From Chara braunii (lineage: Eukaryota > Streptophyta > Charophyceae > Charales > Characeae): DNA of 25,279 nucleotides. The stretch lies in NCBI GenBank assembly GCA_003427395.1, contig BFEA01000146.1:2800279-2825557 (forward strand), in the 5' to 3' direction. This document shows, one piece after another, positions 18,156-25,279 of the stretch. The notes below the pieces were generated by a model that was given only the letters and a program-made list of their open reading frames with translations, made no database searches and was not told where the DNA came from. The position numbers and the translations under genes were made by a program. Position 1 is the stretch's first letter. Each line of letters begins with the position of its first letter.

Positions 18156-18445
18156 TGCAATCAGACTCCCTGTCTTCTTCAACTCACATGCATGCCAACA
18201 GATGGGAAAACAAATAGCGCCAGGCGCCCACACAAAGCTCAGAGACATTACGGCCAAGAACACAGTTCAGATGCAAACTTACTTCAAACAGGTACTTCAA
18301 ACAGGCTATGGCGCCTGAGCGCCCAACTCCTCACTGCCGACACTGTGTCCACCACCACTGTTCGCACACACTCGACTCTGGATCACCCTGAATATCCCAC
18401 ACACACTCCACTCTGTAACCCACATACACACACTACTCCCTAACA
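18156..18445 (-). mobile_element. Putative 5' LTR of the minus-strand Ty3 element
   Basis: On minus the segment begins TGTTAGGGAGTAGTG at 18445 and ends GTCTGATTGCA at 18156, giving the TG...CA ends of an LTR, 290 bp. The PBS follows after one base. CATAG is the candidate 5-bp target sequence outside the 5' end. A similar CTAACACTATGG recurs at about 18472, which makes the outer boundary less certain. No second LTR copy is seen at the other end of the element. Confidence 0.55.
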
Positions 18446-18826
18446 CTATGGCAGCTATGGCCGCCGGCTATTCCTAACACTATGGAGCGCTATCTTCTTC
18501 ACGGCCCACTTCAAATTCGGGCATCTGCAGACCACCTCGCACAAGACGCCTGGGCAGCGCTTCCGGATGGCTCACGCAGGATGAATGAATGGCTGGATGC
18601 TGCCTCTTGATTTAGACTTCTGTTGGTCGCTGGTCTGCCCTTTTTCCACCGGGCCCATAGTGCACACAGTCCCACATGGTACTTGCTGACTGGATTAAGT
18701 GAGACTGGGACTAGATACCGCTGACTAAGCAAGGTTGGACTCATCACTTGCCCACTTGCCTCTGGTCTGCTGTGAGCAACATTCGAAAGGCCACTTCTGG
18801 ACCTTCCGGAAGTCTGTGGACTTGTG
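18446..18826. other. No gene recognised
   Basis: Unique-looking sequence with no repeat or motif that I can name. Confidence 0.4.
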
Positions 18827-18950
18827 CCTTTCGGAACTATAGCAGCAACGACCTTGACCTTTCAGGACTGTAGCAGCTACGACCTTGGCCTTTCAGAACT
18901 GTAGCAGCAACGACCTTGACCTTTCAGGACTGTAGCAGCTACGACCTCTA
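18827..18950 (+). repeat. 31-bp tandem repeat, four copies in a 62-bp alternation
   Basis: Units start CCTTTCGGAACTATAGC or CCTTTCAGGACTGTAGC at 18827, 18858, 18889 and 18920. Odd units contain GCAGCAACGACC and even units GCAGCTACGACC, so the true period is 62 bp. Confidence 0.92.
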
Positions 18951-19241
18951 CACAGCTGAAACCCTACTCGACAGACCAACAGGCATCAAGCAGAGTCTGC
19001 TTTTGTTCATAGGGGAGGGGCCTGAGGGGAGGCACGGGGGATTGGTCCGCTTTATCCCTGGTGCTACCGGCCGTCCCCTGGCCGGTATCCTGCAGGCTCC
19101 AGGGGCCGTAAAAACACGGCTCTGGTATGCTACGGGTTTCCCCGTATGCCTATAGGTAGGAGTAGTGGTAGGTAGGTAGTGTGAGGAAAAAATTGAGAGA
19201 AGAGTATAGTTTTTAATATAAAAAAAAAAAAAAAAAAAAGA
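18951..19241. other. No gene; hairpin-rich segment ending in an A tract
   Basis: Contains small hairpins (GGCCGTCCCCTGGCC, ACGGGTTTCCCCGT) and ends with about 20 A at 19220-19239 after TTTTTAATAT. The A tract could be the tail of a short retroelement on plus; no head is identified. Confidence 0.35.
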
Positions 19242-19568
19242 TTGAACCCTTACAGCTACACAGACCTACGACAGACAACAGTCAACTATCAAAACACAGG
19301 TCACGGGTTCAAACACACAGGGGTCGACTCGGTACTGTACACGGGTGTGGTAAGGTCTAGGGATCAAGCCCTGGGATCTGCATCTGCTACTGCTAAGGTG
19401 AAAAAACGTTTCAATGACCTCATGGTCCTAATTAAAGTCACCACAACCACTCTACAAGCTCTTACAGACGGAACTCACACTTTTGTTGTGGAAGCAAATA
19501 TGAAAGTAAACTGGGGCACAAACAAAGAAGGAATGATACTAGAAGAAGAGGATCAGCAGGGAAGTTAA
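19242..19568 (+). CDS. Unrecognised open frame (108 codons), possible LINE fragment
   Basis: It opens on a non-ATG codon just after the A tract and ends at TAA. The later half (KVKKRFNDLMVLIKV, NMKVNWGTNKEGMILEEED) has a protein-like composition: charged, with few low-complexity runs. I cannot assign a family. It lies about 480 bp upstream of a LINE RT remnant on the same strand and may be part of that element's open reading frame, but no motif proves it. A chance frame is also possible. Confidence 0.2.
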   Translation: MNPYSYTDLRQTTVNYQNTGHGFKHTGVDSVLYTGVVRSRDQALGSASATAKVKKRFNDLMVLIKVTTTTLQALTDGTHTFVVEANMKVNWGTNKEGMILEEEDQQGS

Positions 19569-20049
19569 GGGGAAGAGAATAATGATAGCCCTCTGTAGAG
19601 GGTTGCGAAACTTAGGGGTGAAACAGGGAAACAAGGGGTATGACCAATGAGCAGGAGAAGAGTAAGGTGAGATAAAGTGAGTGGCTAATAAGGCTCTGGT
19701 GAGCGACGGGATGGGGGAGTAGGTTCAGGTATGGGAGGGCGGTTCTTTTGAGGGCGCTTAAAGGAGGGAAGCATTCCGTGGGGACTGGGTACCACAGGTG
19801 GTCTCTCGACCATGGTAAGGCACCTCCATATCTTAGAACTCTTGGATCTCTTGTAATGTAGGGACCCCTGACCCGCTTTCCAGCAGGTGTAACCCCCCAC
19901 CAATAGAAGGGGTGGATTGTGCAGCGGTAGCAGTGACTGCTCTTATCAGCACCCCTATCGTTGGCACATGATGTTTCTCTTTTTATAAAAACAAACAAAC
20001 AAACAAGGAAGAATGGTGGATGGGCCCAGACGGAACAACCTCCCCCTAA
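19569..20049. other. No gene; ends near (AAAC)n
   Basis: Contains a CCCACCAATAG motif (19896-19906) that also occurs in the segment at 20655-20820, and an (AAAC)n tract at 19986-20007 typical of a short retroelement tail. Minus-strand frames here are unrecognised. Confidence 0.4.
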
Positions 20050-20440
20050 CTGCCCCAAGTCAACTGCGAACCAAAAGAGGATGCCACAACAATCTTGAAA
20101 GTGGGGCTCACAAGACTAGGACGACCAAAGGAGTATGAGGAAGTCTTGGTGGAAGCCGCCTTTGGAAGGATGGCAAAATGGGACAGTCCTCACACCTCAC
20201 TGGTGCGGCGGGCGCTAGCAATAAACAATGCCATCCTAGCAACTATATGGTCCAAAACGGCCTTTTGGCCAATCAACAGGAGCCACTTGGCAATTCTGCC
20301 TTTTCATGGAAAAAACAACCAGGTTCTGGAAAAAACAACGAGGAACAGGTGAAGTGCATCAAATGGGTGGACTGGAAATAGGTGGCCCAGCCAATTAAGG
20401 TTGGTGGCCTGGGACTCATAAACCGAGGGGATGAAATTAA
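20050..20440 (+). pseudogene. LINE ORF2 remnant: end of RT domain
   Basis: One frame reads EPKEDATTILKVGLTRLG, EAAFGRMAKWDSPHTSL and RRALAINNAILATIW, matching the post-catalytic RT region of non-LTR elements (LSLAGRxxxINxVLxxxxxW type). A frameshift near 20300 moves to a second frame with EEQVKCIKWVDWK, a TAG at 20379-20381, then VAQPIKVGGLGLINRGDEIK, the conserved PxxxGGLG(L/I) motif. The remnant stops exactly where a TTAA-flanked element begins at 20441. The RT catalytic YADD box is not present. It would have been a LINE of the plant L1-like kind with a downstream zinc-binding domain. Confidence 0.8.
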
Positions 20441-20604
20441 AGCACCAGTACATTTTCCGGCTATTTTCCAAAGATGTGGCTCATTAGCGGCCACAACTTC
20501 TGGGGCCCGTTGATAAATTTCATCAGCGGCTGTCGTCACGTTTCGGGCCTCCGAAAGTCACAGTGAGGGGCTGGATGCCAATGTGTGGGCGAGGTACTTG
20601 TGGT
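20441..20604. mobile_element. TTAA-flanked MITE-like element, copy 1
   Basis: TTAA at 20437-20440 and 20605-20608 flank 164 bp whose ends are inverted: left AGCACCAGTAC, right (complement) ACCACAAGTAC. Its left half (GCTATTTTCCAAAGATGTGG) matches copy 3. It interrupts the LINE remnant right after the GGLG segment. No coding capacity. Confidence 0.75.
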
Positions 20605-20654
20605 TTAAAGAATAGGTGGCCAACTTGACCCCGTCCTATCCCCTGGAAAGAACA
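20605..20654. other. Short spacer
   Basis: Sequence between the MITE-like element and the SINE-like segment; nothing recognised. Confidence 0.4.
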
Positions 20655-20830
20655 GTCAATCTGGTTTAAAACAAAACAAAACAAAACAAAAAAACAAACA
20701 AAAGAAATCAAGCTCAGGACCTTGCCCAAGCTGAAACCTCCGGAATGCACTCTTTGTGAGGCTCCACCTATTGGTGGGAGGTGACACTTTCCAACAGCTT
20801 GATTGAGCTTCTCTTATTCCAGTATTACCC
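20655..20830 (-). mobile_element. Possible SINE fragment with (TTTTG)n tail, minus strand
   Basis: On minus, GTGTCACCTCCCACCAATAG and GTTTCAGCTTGGGCAAG are followed by (TTTTG)n (plus strand 20668-20695), a tail form seen in some plant SINEs. A/B boxes are weak. It shares CCCACCAATAG with 19896-19906. Confidence 0.35.
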
Positions 20831-21132
20831 CAAAACGAGGGCATTGATCCAGCCCTTCTAGGGGGCCCATGACTTAAACCTTTTTCCAAGTTCATCTCAC
20901 TGAAATCCTCCCCTTATTTGCATTCTGTAGGGGTGCTTCCATCATTGCACCTACGTGTTCCGATCCATACAATGATTGTTCCACCAATACGGTTAGACCA
21001 CCAGGACCCCGCCCTCTGGTGCACCAGTTGGCAAAGACTCGCAGTCAGGTCGGGCCTCTGGGACGTGCATGGTCCCCTTTCAACAAAGAAAATATAAGAG
21101 CATTCCTGGATGTAGGGCGCATGCTGCTGTAA
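20831..21132. other. No gene recognised
   Basis: Mixed sequence without identifiable motif. Confidence 0.4.
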
Positions 21133-21405
21133 ATGGAAGCGGACAAGGTCGAGCAGCAGGGAGGACTATGGCGCAAATGCACCATATGCCTGTCAAATTG
21201 GGTCAATACAAATCCTGGCACAGTTGCAATGCATATGGCTGCTGCCATGAGGCTTGACCCCCAAAACAGTTGGAAGCTCCAGAGGCGGGCAAAGTCGAGC
21301 ATGCGGAATATTGCACTGGGAGGTACTAGTGGTGTAAGTGAGGATTGTCCGACCAATACCGTTGAGAGAGGGAGAAAGAAATCGGAAAATCAGATGGCGA
21401 TCTGA
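21133..21405 (+). pseudogene. Possible zinc-finger fragment of a transposase
   Basis: A 90-codon frame starts with GGLWRKCTICLSNWVNTNP followed by GTVAMHMAAAM. C-x2-C with a following His at that spacing resembles a BED-type finger, as at the N-terminus of hAT transposases; the second His expected is not present. The remainder is basic (KLQRRAKSSMR, ERGRKKSENQ). No transposase catalytic region follows. The call is tentative and a chance frame cannot be excluded. Confidence 0.25.
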
Positions 21406-21430
21406 AGGCCCGTGGTCTCATGTTCTTTAA

Positions 21431-21601
21431 ACCACCAGTACTTGGCCCATACATCCGCCACGGGGCCCTCCCCAGGACTCTCGGAGGCCGGCGGCGCACT
21501 CTGGGAAGTTGATGCGATTTATCATCGGCCCAGAGGCCACAAAAGTTGCGGGGCGTTACCGACAATGCCCGCGGCCGATGTATGGGCCAAGTACTGCTGG
21601 T
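21431..21601. mobile_element. TTAA-flanked MITE-like element, copy 2
   Basis: TTAA at 21427-21430 and 21602-21605 flank 171 bp. The ends match over about 34 bp in inverted orientation with about three mismatches: left ACCACCAGTACTTGGCCCAT, right complement ACCAGCAGTACTTGGCCCAT. The interior is GC-rich with no coding frame. This is the cleanest member of the family here. Confidence 0.85.
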
Positions 21602-21605
21602 TTAA

Positions 21606-22064
21606 CCTACCTTCTTTCTTACTCTTCGTTTTTCCTTTTCCAAAAAGGGCGGCAGTCTTGACACGTACCCACAGGTTACCGGCTAATAGATTATATGTCA
21701 TAAGCATGACTGATTGAACCACCTTATTGAGCTTATGTTGTGACAGGCATCTTGAGAGTTTTTAAGCCTCTGGAAGTATCGTGAAATCGAGGGTCAGTCT
21801 CGACCCTGATAGGCATCGTAATTGAGCCATGAATGCCAGCTATGATGGATGATACTGTCTGAGAACTCAACCTAAGAGCTCTTTTCGTTGGATGTCTATT
21901 GGGTGTGTCCCGACCAGATGCAGCGAGAACTGAGCAGCCACTTCCACTTGCCCCCGATGCTTCCGCATTTCTACCGGTTACAGGTGGGGGGCACAACTTG
22001 CCCCAACAAGTTACCAGTGTTGACTGGCCGTGACCACCGATCCCTCTCAGGCCACTGAAAGTGA
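21606..22064 (-). other. Body sequence downstream of SINE head; no gene
   Basis: On minus this follows the tRNA-like head at 22065-22142 and may be its SINE body. A definite 3' end is not seen. A C/T-rich run occurs near 21610-21640. Confidence 0.35.
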
Positions 22065-22142
22065 CGGCAATGGGAATAGAACCCAACACCTATGCGGTGC
22101 TGCTCAGGCATGAAACCTACTGAGCTAGCCGACAGGACTCTG
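22065..22142 (-). mobile_element. tRNA-derived SINE head, minus strand
   Basis: On minus, A box TAGCTCAGTAGG (plus 22117-22128) and B box GGTTCTATTCC (plus 22073-22083). The segment GTAGGTTTCATGCC after the A box matches GTAGGTTACAATGCC of the tRNA-like sequence at 9675-9750. Confidence 0.65.
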
Positions 22143-22203
22143 TACCCTAACCAAACTTCAATTCCACATCCTCCTCACTCCAATCCATACCATGATTTTT
22201 CAA

Positions 22204-22401
22204 ACCACCAGCGCAGTTCCCAGCCATTTTTTCAAAGATGTGGTTTGCATGCTGCCGCAACTTTTGAGGCTCAGCTGCTGGAGCAAAATGGCTGGCGCTG
22301 CCAGCCCAAAGGAGGCACGCACCAGCTCTTTTTTTTTTTTTTTTTTTGGCCACAGAGCATTTCCAGCTTCGGAGAAAAGTGCCTTCAAAGTACTGGCGGT
22401 T
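22204..22401. mobile_element. TTAA-type MITE-like element, copy 3
   Basis: The left end ACCACCAGCGCAG follows TCAA (22200-22203), and the right end (complement AACCGCCAGTACTTTG) is followed by TTAA at 22402-22405. Internal CCATTTTTTCAAAGATGTGG matches copy 1. It contains a T run of about 19 at 22329-22347. The left flank is a one-base variant of TTAA. Confidence 0.7.
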
Positions 22402-22715
22402 TTAACTACTGTTGAACGACCACTTCAACCACAGTCATATGCAATGCGGGCACAGAATGGTCCAGGGTGGCAGTGGTCGTGGCTGGCAGTGGTCGTGGCT
22501 GGTGCTTCGGTGAAGCAGCACAATTGTAGCATGAGTGCTTTGGTGAAACAACCCAATCAATCACATCAAGTGGCATGGGTGTCGATTTACACCCAGAAAC
22601 GGGCCGGATTTGAAAGGGACGAGTCAGGTTCGACATGCTGAAAATTTTGGCCCAACAAGGCAGAGGCCGCCAAACTGGTGATTTAAGCAATGGCTTGCTG
22701 GTGAGAGAGGTGGCA
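22402..22715. other. No gene; includes a 16-bp tandem duplication
   Basis: GGCAGTGGTCGTGGCT is present twice back to back (22469-22484 and 22485-22500). Open frames here lack motifs. Confidence 0.5.
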
Positions 22716-22780
22716 AAACAATTGGAAAAACCATTCTAAGGACCATGTCAACTTCCTTCGAATGGTTTTTCCAATTGTTT
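22716..22780. repeat. Hairpin with perfect 21-bp stem
   Basis: Left arm 22716-22736 (AAACAATTGG...CCATTC) and right arm 22760-22780 are perfect reverse complements. After one mismatch AAGGA/TCCTT adds five more pairs, leaving a loop of about 11 nt. Flanks do not pair further. Shape and arm length suit a small-RNA precursor or a tiny fold-back element. Confidence 0.8.
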
Positions 22781-23280
22781 GACGCAGTGCTTTGATGGGC
22801 TTGTGCCCCTCGCCCCTCCCTCCACCGACCTCCACCTCCTTGATGTGTCCTGTAGAAGTCTTTGAAAAGGCTTTCGTTTTGTACTGTGGTATGTTCTCCT
22901 CGTTTCTTTGGTCTTCCTTCAACCTCTGCATTGCTCAATCAATTGCATACTTGCAGCCCATAAGTGTGGTGCACTGGACATGCACATCTGTGCATGCGCA
23001 AGTTGTGCAGCACAGCCCCAAAACTGAACGTCAAAGATAAACATGCAGGGGGGGGTTGTGGTGTCGCACCCACCTCTCCCTAAAACAATCTGCGCTGAAA
23101 CAACAATAAAATTTTGGGGGTCCTCTCCGTGTGCGTGTGTGACAACAACGGTAATGAGAAACAGCATGGCCCTGCGCATCAATTAAGTCACCGTTCAGAA
23201 TGACCAACAGACACCCCGACTGATGTGCAGGGCTATGATGTCTTCCTGAAAAACCATGTGTCAGACGTCACACAGACACA

Positions 23281-23284
<4 letters not shown>
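22781..23284. other. No gene recognised
   Basis: No gene or repeat is assigned. A G8 run lies at about 23048-23055, and CA-rich sequence precedes the next microsatellite. Confidence 0.4.
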
Positions 23285-23365
<81 letters not shown>

Positions 23366-23366
23366 N

Positions 23367-23455
<89 letters not shown>
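23285..23455 (+). repeat. (GA)n microsatellite containing an N
   Basis: 171 bp of GA repeat, with an undetermined base at 23366. The ambiguity suggests the length of this array is not reliably assembled. Apparent Arg-Glu frames are artefacts. Confidence 0.98.
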
Positions 23456-23457
<2 letters not shown>

Positions 23458-23822
23458 GTGGAACATGCTGCACCTTGTAAATGTCTGCATACTGCCGTTA
23501 TTGTCGCCAGTTATGTTCAGGGCATTTTCAAGGCATAGTCCGTTTTCAAGGTGTAGGGAGTTATCTATTTTGAAATTTTTTTTGCACTTCTTTTTCAAAG
23601 GTTGTTTCTTTCTCTTTCTTTCCCTTTCTTTCCCTTTCTTAAATCGTCATTATGGAGTCTACCACCGGGGGTGATAAGAGCATCCTCCGATAGTAGGCCC
23701 CCCCTAGTAGATGGCTGTGATCCATAGAGAGGCGGGGGGGCACACCTGACGGAAACCAGGTTCCGCATTACATTACAAGAACAGAACCTGTGTGTGACAG
23801 GGTGTGTCAGGAAAATTCCAGC
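23456..23822. other. No gene; C/T-rich tract
   Basis: A TTTC/CCTTTC-rich tract occupies about 23600-23642. Nothing else recognised. Confidence 0.4.
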
Positions 23823-24077
23823 TGTTTCGTTGTGTTTTTTTCTCTTTTCTTCCTTCTGCACATGCACATCCTCCCCTGCGGGCCCCACTTTCCCGCCTTC
23901 TCTTCTCCCACACACATCTTTGCATGCATTCCACACCTGTGTGTTTCCTTGTGTTTTTTTAACTTTTTTTCCTTTTTCTTCCTTCTGCACATGCACATCC
24001 TTCCCCGCCCCGCGGGCCCCACTTTCCCAGCTTTCCTTCTCCCGCACACATCTTTGCGTGCATTCTACACCTGTATG
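23823..24077 (+). repeat. Tandem duplication, 119-bp period
   Basis: Copy 1 (from 23823) and copy 2 (from 23942) share TGTTTCGTTGTGTTTTTTT, TTCCTTCTGCACATGCACAT, GCGGGCCCCACTTTCCC and CACACATCTTTGC in order. The second copy is slightly longer in its T-rich part. Confidence 0.88.
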
Positions 24078-24529
24078 CGTGGTGCGTGTCAAGGGCAGTT
24101 TAGTACACCGCACTGTGTTGCGCATCGCACTGGTAAGCAGCAAGTACGATCCTTGGATTCTTTTTGTTTTTCTGATTTTAAAAATCCCTTTTTTTGTTTC
24201 AACCTCATCGATAATAAGTTCATGTGCCTTCGCTTTTAATGTATATCTCTGCTACCAAATTGCCCTTGTGGCTGCTCTCTTCCCCCTGATGAAAGATGCG
24301 TTTGTAGTGAAGTGTTCCCATTGGCCAAAGGCAATATTGTAATAGGCTAAGATGCTGTCCAGCAGGCTGTGTACGCTGGAATGAAGTCAGGATAGGTTCT
24401 GGGCTTTCAAGAGTGAGACCTGGATTTACACAGGTACGGGTGGTTCAAGGCCACCGGGGTGACCTTGGTTGCCCGTGAGGCCTTGCCAGGCAAGGGCCAG
24501 GGAATGTCCCTGCAAAAAAAATAACTATG
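24078..24529. other. No gene recognised
   Basis: Mixed sequence; may include more of the LINE ORF2 remnant that becomes readable at about 24540, but no motif is clear. Confidence 0.35.
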
Positions 24530-25279
24530 TTGCGCAGAAAATTAAACTGAACAACTTTTGCCTCAGGATCAGATCGCCCACCGCTGACTCCCCACAAACG
24601 CTTGGCTAATCGACCACACTCACCTGGAGCAGAAAGGTGTTGCACTACCCTGGTGTCAACTGTGCCTCACGGCCTTCCCCTCATGAAAATGAAACGAGAC
24701 CATCGAACACATCTTGATGCAGTGTCCGGTGGCCGTACTGACGTGGCTGGTGGGACAGAGTGTGGCGCAAGATGATGCGGACACACCCTGGCCGTGGTCC
24801 TGGCGAGCAATCCTGACTGGACACCGCCCTGAAATGGCTACAGCACCCTCCTACACCAGAAAATGTGGTGGCAGCGTTGCCTTCTCAACTTGGAAAGCGT
24901 TATAGCCGGGGACAGGGAGTTCATAGAACAAATTAAGGAACAGATTCAGCTGGAATTGCTACGCAGATGATATGACTTGAAAAACCAGCTGGATACCTTA
25001 CAAACGGACCGGGATATTAAACCACCAGTTCACCCATACCTGTTTTGAATATCCCAAAAATCAATTTGCCGAGCCTGAAAGTGCGCGGGTACTGGCCTCT
25101 TTGTGCTGGACCTGCTGCAAGCTGATGGACTGAAAAGCAGGCCGTGGGTCGTTTTTTGTTTTCAATTTTGTATCTCGTTTTTTATTTTTACTCCGTTTTC
25201 ACTCATGTGCTACGCCAGTCAGGCTGAAGAATAAGACAAAAGGATGAATTGCATGGGCTGAAAAAAAAAAAAAAAAAAA
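24530..25279 (+). pseudogene. LINE ORF2 C-terminus (RVT zinc-binding) with 3' UTR and A tail
   Basis: In one frame AWLIDHTHLEQKGVALPWCQLC is followed, past in-frame stops at 24684 and 24690, by NETIEHILMQCPVAVLTWLV: the CxxC...HxxxxC zinc-binding module that ends ORF2 in plant-type LINEs. A frameshift near 24900 continues as SVIAGDREFIEQIKEQIQLE with a stop at about 24969. A 3' UTR of about 300 bp leads to the A run at 25261-25279, which the window edge cuts. This is the expected 3' end of a target-primed insertion. Confidence 0.82.
25021..25055 (+). repeat. Possible single TIR of the TTAA family
   Basis: TTAA (25017-25020) followed by ACCACCAGTTCACCCATACC resembles the left end of the element at 21431. 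No convincing partner end follows, although GGGTACTGGCC occurs at about 25087. Confidence 0.35.

Noticed and set aside
19612-20058. 148-codon minus-strand frame
   Set aside because: No recognised motif; it lies opposite a LINE-bearing segment and an AAAC tail, so a chance frame is the simpler explanation.
23595-24342. 182-codon frames on both strands
   Set aside because: They read through the 119-bp duplication and T-rich tracts; the repeated segments give the same low-information peptides twice, with no domain.

Overview
The window is repeat-dominated nuclear DNA from a eukaryote of the green lineage. I found no intact host protein-coding gene. Three things point to plants in the broad sense. 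The U6 snRNA-derived piece at 9853-9918 has the plant-type 3' domain (CGAGAAATGG followed by CCC), not the animal one. The candidate primer-binding site at 18143-18154 is one base from the plant initiator-tRNA-Met type. The elements are Ty3 (Gypsy) LTR retrotransposons plus LINEs carrying a reverse-transcriptase zinc-binding domain. The overall repeat flavour reminds me of a charophyte alga such as Chara, but that is an impression only.

Layout. 1-425: tandem array with a 106-bp three-part period. 775-5030: degenerate plus-strand Ty3 pol (protease, RT, RNase H, integrase, GPY/F-like end) broken by stops and frameshifts, with a possible LTR start near 4801. 5030-7330: gene-poor, strongly purine-rich, ending in a long GA microsatellite. 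7629-8440: second three-part array (about 160-bp period). 9140-9550: 110-bp repeats. 9675-10004: cluster of RNA polymerase III-type sequences (tRNA-like, U6 3' half, opposing tRNA-like). 10060-11930: three diverged copies of a hairpin plus intron-like module, one split by a 547-bp inverted-repeat element with a 10-bp target duplication. 12100-13770: hairpins, an isolated TATA-like box, G/T-rich repeats. 15720-18445: minus-strand Ty3 remnant of a different lineage (integrase, then 1.1 kb of simple repeats, then PBS and LTR) without visible gag, protease, RT or RNase H. 18827-18950: 31-bp tandem repeat. 20050-25279: pieces of LINE ORF2, possibly one copy split by a 4-kb nest of short elements, including three copies of a TTAA-flanked MITE-like family, a tRNA-type SINE and a hairpin with a perfect 21-bp stem. 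The window ends in an A tract that looks like a LINE tail.

The genes do not form a host pathway. What can be read is insertion and decay: Ty3 and LINE copies hit by smaller elements, slippage at GA and G runs, and several differences between repeat copies that look like C-to-T or G-to-A transitions.
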